A stretch of 64,000 nt of DNA from Chryseobacterium jejuense (GTDB taxonomy: Bacteria > Bacteroidota > Bacteroidia > Flavobacteriales > Weeksellaceae), in contig NZ_FNEG01000001.1 of NCBI RefSeq assembly GCF_900100075.1, positions 62,001 through 126,000 on the forward strand, given 5' to 3'. A program made the position numbers and the translations under genes. The notes below the pieces were generated by a model, which was not told where the DNA came from, did no database searches, and worked only from the letters and a program-made list of their open reading frames with translations. Shown piece after piece: positions 8,546 through 16,094 of this stretch (positions within the stretch are counted from its first letter, which is position 1; every line of letters begins with the position of its first letter).

Positions 8546-9124
8546 TTATTTAATTTTCTCTACTTCAGCGAAAAGTTTCTCGGAAATTTCGTTAATTTCT
8601 CCTACGCCGTTTACTTCAACATATTTACCTTGTTGCTTGTAAAGTTCAGCTACTTCTGCTGTTTTAGTATAATATTCTTTAATTCTGTTTTCGATGATCT
8701 CTACATTGCTGTCGTCTGATCTACCACTGGTTTCTCCTCTTTTCAGAAGTCTTTCCACCAAAATTTTATCCTCTACGATTAATGAAAGACAAATGTCAAT
8801 CTCATCATTAAGTTCTTCTTTAACGATTTTTTCCAACGCTTCTGTCTGAGCAGTAGTTCTTGGATATCCATCAAAGATAAAACCATTGGTGTTGGTAGGT
8901 TTTCTGATCTCGTCAATCAGCATATCTGTTGTTACCTGATCCGGAACCAATTCTCCCTTATCGATGTAAGACTTAGCCAGTTTCCCAAGTTCAGTGTCAT
9001 TTTTCATGTTGTATCTGAAAAGATCACCTGTTGAAACTTGCTTTAGATTGAATTTCTCGATTAGATTCTGAGCTTGTGTTCCTTTTCCACTTCCTGGAGG
9101 GCCGAACAGAACTATGTTTATCAT
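8546..9124 (-). CDS. adk: adenylate kinase
   Basis: A 192-residue cytosolic enzyme catalysing ATP + AMP to 2 ADP. The P-loop GPPGSGKGTQ is at residues 8-17, the AMP-binding site STGDLFR at about 32-38, FDGYPRT (AMP binding) at about 84-90, and LKRGETSGRSDD covers the LID arginines. The LID is the short, zinc-free form. Length is typical of short bacterial adenylate kinases. In many Bacteroidota adk is found between hpt and obg, as here; the three genes run on the minus strand with two repeat-containing spacers. Confidence 0.95.
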   Translation of the reverse strand: MINIVLFGPPGSGKGTQAQNLIEKFNLKQVSTGDLFRYNMKNDTELGKLAKSYIDKGELVPDQVTTDMLIDEIRKPTNTNGFIFDGYPRTTAQTEALEKIVKEELNDEIDICLSLIVEDKILVERLLKRGETSGRSDDSNVEIIENRIKEYYTKTAEVAELYKQQGKYVEVNGVGEINEISEKLFAEVEKIK

Positions 9125-9133
9125 AATGTTGTT

Positions 9134-9245
9134 TCGCTTCCGGCAATTAGCAACCGCTTTTTGCTTTTAGCTTTATTTAGTTAATATTTTACTTTATTTC
9201 GATTTAATATTTAAAGCTAAAAGCCAGTAGCTAATAGCTATAGGC
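9134..9245. repeat. word-type repeat with 13-bp perfect inverted arms (hpt-adk spacer)
   Basis: GCTTTTAGCTTTA at 9163-9175 is the exact reverse complement of TAAAGCTAAAAGC at 9212-9224. Outside these cores both arms continue with TAGC/GCTA-type words (gcaattagcaaccgc; ccagtagctaatagctatag). This is the largest member of the word-type family in the window. Confidence 0.7.
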
Positions 9246-9248
9246 ATT

Positions 9249-9803
9249 TTAATGATTAATTTGTCCGTCTTCTAATTGATACAAATTAGGTAGGTTTCTT
9301 CCCAACTCATCATAGTCCAATCCATAACCCAGAACAAATTTATTTGGAATTTCTTTTCCAATATAATCCAGTTTGAAATCCTTCTTGTAAATCTCAGGTT
9401 TCAGTAAGAAACTAGCTAATTTTACAGATTTAGGACGCTGTGTTTCCTGGAAATATTTGAAAAGACTTTCAACGGTGTTTCCTGTATCAACAATATCTTC
9501 TACAAGAATAATGTGACGGTCTTTCACATCTTTTGTAAGCTCCATTTTTTGATAAACAATCCCTGTAGACTCAGTTCCTACGTAAGAACTCATTTGTAGG
9601 AAAGCGATTTCGCATTCCCCAGGATAATATTTTAAAAGATCTGAGAAGAACATGATAACCCCATTCAAAACACCAATGAAAACAGGAACTTCGTCTTTGT
9701 AATCTTCATAAATTCTTAATGCTGTCTCTTTTACAATTTCCTGAATTTCGGCATCCTTTAAATAAGGAACGAAAGTTTTGTCGTGAACTTTAATACTTTC
9801 CAT
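9249..9803 (-). CDS. hpt: hypoxanthine/guanine phosphoribosyltransferase
   Basis: A 184-residue purine salvage enzyme transferring phosphoribose from PRPP to hypoxanthine or guanine. The PRPP-binding signature is ILVEDIVDTGNT at about residues 99-110, followed by VKLASFLLKPE. The C-terminal GYGLDYDELGRNLPNLY matches the purine-binding end of type I HPRTs. Base preference cannot be told from sequence. A -7 promoter element lies just upstream. It is transcribed towards adk and obgE. Confidence 0.92.
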   Translation of the reverse strand: MESIKVHDKTFVPYLKDAEIQEIVKETALRIYEDYKDEVPVFIGVLNGVIMFFSDLLKYYPGECEIAFLQMSSYVGTESTGIVYQKMELTKDVKDRHIILVEDIVDTGNTVESLFKYFQETQRPKSVKLASFLLKPEIYKKDFKLDYIGKEIPNKFVLGYGLDYDELGRNLPNLYQLEDGQINH

Positions 9804-9822
9804 AAAAATTTTTAGTAGTTGG

Positions 9823-9830
9823 CAAAGTTA
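9823..9830 (-). promoter_or_regulatory. -7 promoter element (TAACTTTG) of hpt
   Basis: Minus-strand TAACTTTG fits the Bacteroidota consensus about 20 nt before the hpt start. A clear -33 TTG was not seen. Confidence 0.55.
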
Positions 9831-9859
9831 CGGATTTTTGATTTTTCATTAAAATCTTT

Positions 9860-9891
9860 TTGTGTTTAATCATGGATTTATACTATATTTG
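9860..9891 (+). promoter_or_regulatory. promoter of the ABC-F gene
   Basis: TTG at 9860-9862, a 21-nt spacer, then TATATTTG at 9884-9891 matches the Bacteroidota TTG-N19-21-TAnnTTTG architecture. It implies a leader RNA of about 100 nt before the start codon at 10000. Confidence 0.65.
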
Positions 9892-9917
9892 TTCTTTCAA
9901 AACCCATAAATACAGAC

Positions 9918-9999
9918 ATGTAGGATATAATTTCTTTCAGATTCAATGAAGCGGTAACCAATGAGTTGCCGGTGTTTAACCTTTATTAAGAAAGAAATC
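9918..9999 (+). promoter_or_regulatory. structured leader with mini-ORFs before the ABC-F gene
   Basis: ATTTCTTTC at 9930-9938 is the perfect reverse complement of GAAAGAAAT at 9990-9998, the stretch directly before the start codon where the ribosome would load. Nested inside is a 7-bp hairpin, CGGTAAC (9952-9958) with GTTGCCG (9965-9971), one pair being G-U. The leader also contains a start-stop ATG TAG at 9918 and a three-codon frame (Met-Lys-Arg-stop) at 9946-9957. The layout resembles translational attenuators of antibiotic-induced ABC-F and methyltransferase genes. That role is inference. Confidence 0.45.
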
Positions 10000-11589
10000 A
10001 TGATTTTACTGCAAAATTTATCCTTTGGGTTTCCGGGAGGAGACCTCCTTTTTAATCATATCAACTTAACAATACCATCTCATACCAAATCAGCTTTGGT
10101 AGGAAGCAACGGCATGGGGAAATCTACTCTGCTGAAGATCATAGCGAACGAATTACAACCATTAGAGGGAGCAAAAAATATTCAGGGAGAAATTTTCTAT
10201 GTTCCTCAAATGTTCGGAAATTTTAATCATTTAACCATTGCAGAGTGCCTGGATATAGACCAAAAACTTTTTGCCCTTGAAAAAATTACCAATGGGGAAG
10301 TAGATGAACACTATTTTGAAACTCTAAATGATGACTGGGATATTGAAGAACGTTGTCAAAACGCATTACAACACTGGAATCTTCAGGATTTTGATTTAAA
10401 CCAAAAATTAGAGGGCTTAAGCGGCGGACAGAAGACCAAGGTTTTTCTTGCAGGAATTCAGATCAATCAACCAGATGTTATTATTTTGGATGAACCCACC
10501 AATCACCTTGATCTGGAAGGGAGAAAACTATTGTATGATCTTATTGAAAAAGTAAGTGTCACCGTTGTGATTGTAAGCCATGACCGAATGTTACTGAATC
10601 TTGTAGATACAATTTTTGAACTAAGCAATCAGGGAATTGCTACATATGGTGGGAATTACGATTTCTACTCAGAACAGAAAGAAGTAGAAGACGAAGCCTT
10701 ACAAAATGATATTCACGCCAAGGAACGGGCGTTGAAAAAAGCAAAAGAGAAGGAACGAGAAACCATAGAACGGAAACAGAAACTTGATGCCAGAGGGAAG
10801 CAAAAACAGGAAAAGTCCGGAGTGGCCAGAATTATGATGAATACCCTTCGCAACAATGCTGAAAAAAATACCTCAAAACTGAAAAGTGTACATGCGGAAA
10901 AGATCAGTGGAATTTCAGGAGATTTAAGAGACTTACGCTCTTCTGTCAGGAATTCAGATCAGATGAAAGTGAATTTCAATGATTCCGGGTTACATTCCGG
11001 CAAGATTTTGATTACAGCAGAGAATATTAATTTTAGCTATGGAGAAGAAAAGCTTTGGAAAGAAAATCTCGATCTTGAAATAAGAAGTGGCGACAGAATT
11101 TCCATAAAAGGATCCAATGGTTCAGGAAAGACAACATTGATAAAGCTTCTTTTGGGAAGTATAAAATCTTCAGTAGGAAATATAAGTTGTGCTGAGTTCA
11201 ACAGTATTTATATTGATCAGGAATATTCATTAATTGATAATGAGCTGACTTTGTATGATTTTGTACAAACGTTCAATGATAGTACTTTACAGGAATCGGA
11301 AGTGAAAACATTGCTGTCCCGATTTATATTCAGTAAAGAAACATGGGATAAAAAATGTGGTGTTCTGAGTGGAGGAGAAAGGCTGAGATTACTTCTATGC
11401 GGATTGTGCATCAGTAATAAAGCTCCGGATATGATGATTCTTGATGAGCCAACCAATAATCTGGATTTACAGAATATAGAAATTCTAACAAACTCTATTA
11501 AAGATTATAAAGGAACACTGCTGGTGATCTCGCATGATGAAGTTTTTCTTGAAGTGATTGGGGTCGGCAGAGAAGTGATGCTGCAATAA
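10000..11589 (+). CDS. ABC-F family ATP-binding protein
   Basis: A cytosolic protein of about 529 residues with two ATP-binding cassettes and no membrane segments, the hallmark of ABC-F proteins, which bind the ribosomal E site and act as translation factors or antibiotic-resistance proteins. Cassette 1 has Walker A GSNGMGKST, signature LSGGQKTK and Walker B VIILDEPTNHLD. Cassette 2 has GSNGSGKTT, LSGGERLR and MILDEPTNNLD. The linker between them is a long charged helix pair (about residues 235-300, KERALKKAKEKERE). The frame opens 39 nt earlier at 9961, but MSCRCLTF lies inside the leader structure; ATG at 10000 gives the normal start MILLQNLSF. Whether it confers resistance is unknown. Confidence 0.88.
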   Translation: MILLQNLSFGFPGGDLLFNHINLTIPSHTKSALVGSNGMGKSTLLKIIANELQPLEGAKNIQGEIFYVPQMFGNFNHLTIAECLDIDQKLFALEKITNGEVDEHYFETLNDDWDIEERCQNALQHWNLQDFDLNQKLEGLSGGQKTKVFLAGIQINQPDVIILDEPTNHLDLEGRKLLYDLIEKVSVTVVIVSHDRMLLNLVDTIFELSNQGIATYGGNYDFYSEQKEVEDEALQNDIHAKERALKKAKEKERETIERKQKLDARGKQKQEKSGVARIMMNTLRNNAEKNTSKLKSVHAEKISGISGDLRDLRSSVRNSDQMKVNFNDSGLHSGKILITAENINFSYGEEKLWKENLDLEIRSGDRISIKGSNGSGKTTLIKLLLGSIKSSVGNISCAEFNSIYIDQEYSLIDNELTLYDFVQTFNDSTLQESEVKTLLSRFIFSKETWDKKCGVLSGGERLRLLLCGLCISNKAPDMMILDEPTNNLDLQNIEILTNSIKDYKGTLLVISHDEVFLEVIGVGREVMLQ

Positions 11590-11595
11590 TTTATT

Positions 11596-11665
11596 TCTCG
11601 CAGATTACGCGGATTTCGCAGATGATTATGGATTATTATCTGCCTTATCTGAAAAATCTGCGAGA
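11596..11665. repeat. AATCTGCGAGA-type inverted repeat
   Basis: TCTCGCAGATT at 11596-11606 is the exact reverse complement of AATCTGCGAGA at 11655-11665. Related TCTGCG words lie between. The family recurs at 13744, 17844, 59997 and 61979. Confidence 0.75.
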
Positions 11666-11699
11666 GATTATATCAATACCTTGTAAATTCAATAGAAGT

Positions 11700-11750
11700 G
11701 GGCTTTAGCCCGCTTTGAAATAGATAATGAAATTCCATGGGCTTTAGCCC
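11700..11750. repeat. pair of GGGCTTTAGCCC palindromes
   Basis: Two identical copies of the near-palindrome GGGCTTTAGCCC (11700-11711 and 11739-11750) are separated by 27 nt of AT-rich sequence. It is intergenic, with no coding explanation. Confidence 0.7.
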
Positions 11751-11763
11751 AAACCTAAAAAAT

Positions 11764-11794
11764 ATATCCCGGAAATAACGTCCGGGATATTTTA
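11764..11794. terminator. bidirectional terminator between the ABC-F and HEAT genes
   Basis: A perfect 10-bp stem ATATCCCGGA / TCCGGGATAT (11764-11773 with 11781-11790), loop AATAACG, with AT-rich flanks on both sides. It lies between convergent genes. Confidence 0.75.
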
Positions 11795-11813
11795 TATCTA
11801 TTAATTCAAAAAA

Positions 11814-12332
11814 TTATTTCTTTGTTTTCTTAATCGCTTCCAGGTAAATTTTCTTGATGCTGTTCTTTTCCTCTTTTTCACTGATATTTTCAAGAGTTGG
11901 AAGAAGAGTAGTATTGTGTGGTGTTTTAAGCTTCAATATCTCTCCCAATGCAAAAGCAGCGCTCCAACGGACAACAGTTCCTTCGTGTTCTGTGTTTGCT
12001 ATCAGATTAGCGATAGCCAGATCCAGATTTTCCGGAAATAGTTGAGCAGTATTACCAATCACTTTGGCGCTTTCCCATTTTATTCTGGGTGCCTTTTCAG
12101 TAAGGGTATTTGTAACGAATGTGAATACGGTTTCATCTGCCAGGTTAGGATTTTGCTTGGTAGCATACTCCATGGCTTCTATGCAGGTTCCTTTTATGGG
12201 ATCTTTCGCTTTTTCTGCAAAAGCGATTAGTTCATCTGTTGGTAAGGAAGTCTCAATGATCCATTTGCTGATGATCTCTGTTTTTTCCTTTGCTTTGGAG
12301 GCTTTGTCTTTAAAAAGTTCTTCTATAGTCAT
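11814..12332 (-). CDS. HEAT-repeat protein
   Basis: A 172-residue soluble helical protein. Repeated helix pairs such as PRIKWESAKVIGNTAQLFPENLDLAIANLIAN and EGTVVRWSAAFALGEILKL (roughly residues 80-150) match HEAT/PBS-lyase-type repeats, which act as protein-binding scaffolds. No catalytic motif is visible. The zinc-ribbon gene begins upstream on the same strand with only 11 nt between them, so the two are probably cotranscribed. The biological role is unknown. Confidence 0.7.
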   Translation of the reverse strand: MTIEELFKDKASKAKEKTEIISKWIIETSLPTDELIAFAEKAKDPIKGTCIEAMEYATKQNPNLADETVFTFVTNTLTEKAPRIKWESAKVIGNTAQLFPENLDLAIANLIANTEHEGTVVRWSAAFALGEILKLKTPHNTTLLPTLENISEKEEKNSIKKIYLEAIKKTKK

Positions 12333-12343
12333 GGTGATTGGTT

Positions 12344-12607
12344 TTAATTTTTCCAGCGTTCTAATTTAGGAATTCCTTTTGAAAATAAGCCGGCCAGAAA
12401 ACCGGGAAACCCCATATCCTTCATTTTGTTTTTTACAAATTCCTGCATTTCCGCTGCTGTGATATCTGATTGTTTAAATTGCCCTTTTTCATAACAGTAA
12501 TCACAATATTTTGTGCTGATAGAACCGTCAGCATTGGTTCCGCCTCCATTAGGTGATTTTTTCAGAGGCATTCCGCAGCTCTGACAATTTTTGTATACTT
12601 TATCCAT
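12344..12607 (-). CDS. small zinc-ribbon protein
   Basis: An 87-residue protein with two CxxC knuckles: CQSCGMPL near residue 8 and YCDYCYEKG near 34, the arrangement of the putative zinc-ribbon family found in many bacteria. The C-terminal half is a short amphipathic helix and tail (EMQEFVKNKMKDMGF) without known function. It is the first gene of a two-gene unit with the HEAT-repeat gene. A possible -7 element, TACTTTTG, lies just upstream at 12626-12633. Confidence 0.78.
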   Translation of the reverse strand: MDKVYKNCQSCGMPLKKSPNGGGTNADGSISTKYCDYCYEKGQFKQSDITAAEMQEFVKNKMKDMGFPGFLAGLFSKGIPKLERWKN

Positions 12608-12675
12608 GTTGTATTATATTTTGGACAAAAGTAAATAGGGCAACTGTCAACCTTATGTCAGTCTGTTTTTTTATT

Positions 12676-12822
12676 TAAAAGTTAGGGAGCTAGGGGAGTT
12701 ATGATTGCAAGGTATTAGATCTAAAGCCTATTTATTCAAACTAGTAATTAGAATAATCTACAGAAGTAGGATGTCTAAGAGAAACCTCCAGCCTCCCTCT
12801 TCCAGCTTCCAACCTTCTACGT
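12676..12822. repeat. word-type repeat (GGGAG / CTCCC, CTTCC words)
   Basis: The left arm gttagggagctaggggag and the right arm, around cctccagcctccctcttcc, are approximate reverse complements made of purine-rich or pyrimidine-rich words. The arms are about 80 nt apart. They fill much of the spacer between the WYL regulator and zinc-ribbon genes. Confidence 0.5.
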
Positions 12823-13497
12823 CAATGAATTAATATATTCCTCAAGAGTAAAATGTACCTCTTTTTTGAATGGTAGCCTCATATTCTTCAATTCCTGAAT
12901 CTGTAAAACCTTAAAATCCCGGTATTCCTTTCTCTTCCAGCACCATGCAATCAGATGCCATTGGTTGGTGTAAAAACTCATTCCAATAGGTTCAATTTCT
13001 CTTTCAATGGCTTCATTGGAATTGTTGAGATAGCTTATTTTTAAAATCTGCTTATCAACAATAGCATTCTGGATGATGGTAAGATAATCTTTACTATGAT
13101 CGGTCTCAGGAGAAACATAAATACCAATCTTTTTCTGTAGCAGATCTGCTTTTTCTTTTTCGGTATACCGTAGAACAGATTTTACTTTATCTATCGCATT
13201 GGAGACATTCTTCTGTGTCGTCTTATCCGTATAGCGCTCTGAAAGCTTAGCCATCATGATGAGTGCATTAGCTTCATCTGAGGTCAAAAGAACAGGTGGA
13301 AGGAAAAAGCCTTGTAAAACCGTATAACCTTTCTGTGGTTCATAATCAATAGGAACTCCAATTTCTCCTAAAGCCTTAATATCTCTGTAAACCGTTCTGA
13401 TACTGATCTCATATTTATCAGCAATATAATCAGCGGTTACAAACTTTTTAGATTGTAAGGTAGTAAGCACGGAAATCAGTCGATCAATTCTGTTCAT
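12817..13497 (-). CDS. YafY-type transcriptional regulator (HTH + WYL)
   Basis: A 226-residue DNA-binding regulator. The N-terminus (about 1-60) is an HTH_11 winged helix (RLISVLTTLQSKKFVTADYI, then YEISIRTVYRDIKAL). The middle and C-terminal part is a WYL domain (IEREIEPIGMSFYTNQWHLIAWCW, about 160-190), thought to bind ligand or nucleic acid. Such regulators often act locally. No obvious target operon adjoins it, so its regulon cannot be read here. A -7 element (TATTTTTG) is found at 13517-13524. Confidence 0.87.
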   Translation of the reverse strand: MNRIDRLISVLTTLQSKKFVTADYIADKYEISIRTVYRDIKALGEIGVPIDYEPQKGYTVLQGFFLPPVLLTSDEANALIMMAKLSERYTDKTTQKNVSNAIDKVKSVLRYTEKEKADLLQKKIGIYVSPETDHSKDYLTIIQNAIVDKQILKISYLNNSNEAIEREIEPIGMSFYTNQWHLIAWCWKRKEYRDFKVLQIQELKNMRLPFKKEVHFTLEEYINSLT

Positions 13498-13516
13498 TAT
13501 TTTAAAACATGAGATT

Positions 13517-13524
13517 CAAAAATA
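13517..13524 (-). promoter_or_regulatory. -7 promoter element (TATTTTTG) of the WYL regulator
   Basis: Minus-strand TATTTTTG fits TAnnTTTG about 20 nt before the start codon. The -33 element was not resolved. Confidence 0.5.
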
Positions 13525-13539
13525 TAAAATTATTGAATA

Positions 13540-13776
13540 CGTCATTGCGAGCGAAGCGAAGGAATCTTAACAAAAACTCCAATCGATATTTTACCAATGG
13601 ATATATCTGGTAAATTAGTGAAATTGTCCTCTGTCATTTTGAATACAGACTGAAGGTCTGCGAACGTAGTTCAAACGCGTAATGAAGAATCTCAGCATAG
13701 AAAAACTATCAAAGATCATGCAGAAGAAAAATATATCCATAAACATCTGCGAAATCTGTGTAATCTGCGTGAGTAT
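13540..13776. repeat. cluster of three different short intergenic repeats
   Basis: The spacer downstream of the receptor gene holds CGTCATTGCGAGCGAAGCG at 13540-13558 (a sequence type widespread in bacterial intergenic DNA), a CTGAAGGTCTGCGAACG stretch near 13650, and the AATCTGCG family at 13744-13773 (catctgcgaaatctgtgtaa and tctgcgtgag). A 66-codon frame across this region has no coding character. Confidence 0.55.
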
Positions 13777-13784
13777 AAAAAAAC

Positions 13785-15950
13785 TTACTGATTCATCCTA
13801 TTTCTTTCCTCCTCATTACCAAAATTTCTATCCTTTGATTTCATATCATTATTCCCGAATCTATAGCTTAATGAAAGCCTGAATCCTCTTGTATAATTAT
13901 TATTTCTGAAGTTGGTATCAATCCCATTAGACTGATAGGAGATCAAAGGTCTTTGGCTGTTCAGAAGATCAGTTCCGGTAAGAGATACCGAAAACTTTTT
14001 GTCAAGACATAACACTTTTATAGTCACATCCAGAATATTCATTGTAGAAATATGGAAGATCTGGTATCTGCCCGGAAGCTGTAAACCATAGTTAACACTT
14101 AAAGAAACTGTTTTTTTCTTGTTAAGGGTAAAATCATTGTTGCTGTACAGATAAGCATTATAACCATCAATAGAGGCGGTGTAAGGAACTTTAGATTTTA
14201 CATTCTGATAATTAACATTAAATCCTGAAAAGCTGTTCCACCATTTTACACTGCTGAAATTATAAGAGGTTGAAAAACCTATCTGGTAAGTATCAGCATA
14301 GTTCATAGGAGTATTTCTGGTAACGTTTGTTTCAGGATTTAAGATAGACAAAGCCTGTCCGAAATCTGAAACTTTGGAATAATACAATGAAGATGTCCAT
14401 TTTTGCCCCTTGATATAAGAAAACTCCAGATTGTCAATAATAGAAGGTTTCAGATAAGGATTTCCTTCAGAATAGTAAAACGGACTGGTTCGTACAACAA
14501 ACGGATTCAGATAATCAAAATCCGGACGTCTTATTCTTCTGTTATAATTCAATGAAAAAGAATGATTATTATTCATGGTATACGTAAGATAAGCTGTTGG
14601 GAATAGTTTGATATAATCATTCTTATCAGTCTGGTTGCGGTTCTCAGAAAACCCGATTGTTTGCGTAGCCTCAGCACGTAATCCAAGTTTAGCTTCCCAT
14701 TGACTGTTAAATTTTCTGCTCAATGAAAAATATAAAGCTTCATTGTATTCCTTATAAATGAACGTGTTGGATTGGTCAGTATTAAGTACTGTTGTTCCTG
14801 TTTCTTTATCGTATGCTGAAAAATTATTGTCAGTACGGGTAAAAGAAAAACGACCGCCAAAATTAAGATCAACCCAGGATAATTTGGTTTCCAAATCAGC
14901 TTTTCCTGAATAGTTGTGAATTTTATTCAGATTGGAATTCAATGCTGAAAAATAAGTGCCGGGAAGCGTTTGCATGTGGGCATCAAGTTCACTGCCATAG
15001 AAATCCCTTGCATCATCTTTTTTATACTCAAAGAAATCAAAATCTGTGGTCAGTACCGTTTTAGCACTGTCCATTTTTATGGTATTAAACCAGTTTAAAC
15101 TGTTAATATTAGGTTTGTTGGATGACTCAGTGTCAGAAGAAATGAACGAATTAGGTTGAGAATTCTGATAATTCATTCTTGATGTAAGTGGTGAACTTGA
15201 ACCGTTTTCGGTGCTGAAACTTCCCAAATATTTTACTCCGGTAGTCCATTGATCTGTGATTTTATAATCAGCCCCTAAACTGATACCCAGATTTTTATTC
15301 TTACTGATACTCTGTGTATCCATAGACCATAATTCATTTTGATAATAAGTGTTGGTTTGAGAATTGGAACGGAATTTTTGCTGTTCCACATACACGGAAG
15401 ATTGTAGAGAAAGTTTCCCATGGTTATAATTAAACATTCCCTGAACACCGTTACCAGCATAGAACCTTTGGGTATAATTGGTTCCTACACTGGCATTCCA
15501 TGAATTGCTTTTGGCTGTTTTAAGTTTAATATTGATAATGCCGTTGTTTCCTTCCGCTTCATATTTTGCTGGTGGAGAAGTGATGACTTCAATACTTTTA
15601 ATATTATCTGAAGGAATGGTTTTCAGGAAAGCAGCAACCTCACTTGCCGGAATTTTTTGAAGACGGTCATCAATCATAATCAGAACTTCACCCTTGCCAA
15701 CGATGGAAATTGCTTCATTTTGAACTCTCACCATTGGAGCAGATTTTAAAGCATCCAAAGCATTCCCACCTGTTGAAGCTGTAGAATTCTCAACATTATA
15801 AATCAAACGGTCTACTTTTCTTTCAATAATTTTTTTCTGCTTTTTTATCACAACAGTTTCTAAAGAAGTTTCATTGGTAGTTTCTTTTTCCTGAGCATTC
15901 ATTGTGTTTAGGGCTAAAAGAAGTAGAGCTGGAAGAAGTAAAGTTTTCAT
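13785..15950 (-). CDS. outer-membrane beta-barrel receptor (TonB-receptor-like)
   Basis: A 721-residue outer-membrane protein with a signal peptide (cleavage probably after NAQ, about residue 19). The plug-like region (about 45-150: GGNALDALKSAPMVRV, MIDDRLQ, ITSPPAKYEAEGNNGIINIKL) is followed by a long beta-barrel rich in aromatic strand ends; it is of the outer-membrane beta-barrel type seen in Bacteroidota. It lacks the N-terminal carboxypeptidase-like domain of SusC-type receptors. The end has NNDMKSKDRNFGNEEERNRMNQ rather than a terminal aromatic residue. It is divergent from the LytS/LytTR pair, suggesting regulation by it. Substrate unknown. Confidence 0.83.
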   Translation of the reverse strand: MKTLLLPALLLLALNTMNAQEKETTNETSLETVVIKKQKKIIERKVDRLIYNVENSTASTGGNALDALKSAPMVRVQNEAISIVGKGEVLIMIDDRLQKIPASEVAAFLKTIPSDNIKSIEVITSPPAKYEAEGNNGIINIKLKTAKSNSWNASVGTNYTQRFYAGNGVQGMFNYNHGKLSLQSSVYVEQQKFRSNSQTNTYYQNELWSMDTQSISKNKNLGISLGADYKITDQWTTGVKYLGSFSTENGSSSPLTSRMNYQNSQPNSFISSDTESSNKPNINSLNWFNTIKMDSAKTVLTTDFDFFEYKKDDARDFYGSELDAHMQTLPGTYFSALNSNLNKIHNYSGKADLETKLSWVDLNFGGRFSFTRTDNNFSAYDKETGTTVLNTDQSNTFIYKEYNEALYFSLSRKFNSQWEAKLGLRAEATQTIGFSENRNQTDKNDYIKLFPTAYLTYTMNNNHSFSLNYNRRIRRPDFDYLNPFVVRTSPFYYSEGNPYLKPSIIDNLEFSYIKGQKWTSSLYYSKVSDFGQALSILNPETNVTRNTPMNYADTYQIGFSTSYNFSSVKWWNSFSGFNVNYQNVKSKVPYTASIDGYNAYLYSNNDFTLNKKKTVSLSVNYGLQLPGRYQIFHISTMNILDVTIKVLCLDKKFSVSLTGTDLLNSQRPLISYQSNGIDTNFRNNNYTRGFRLSLSYRFGNNDMKSKDRNFGNEEERNRMNQ

Positions 15951-16094
15951 AATTTTTGTCTTTATTTTTCAGCAAAACTGCAGCTTTGAGCAACCTGAAA
16001 CCAATTTTATCGACGTTCCCTGGATTTTTGTCGACCAACCCGGTATGGAGCTTTTCCATAAAAACCTATTTTTACAAAAAAAATAATAACCGAT

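Noticed and set aside
13682..13882. 66-codon frame in the repeat cluster downstream of the receptor gene
   Set aside because: It consists mainly of repeat sequence and overlaps the receptor's 3' end; the Ile/Ser-rich product looks random.
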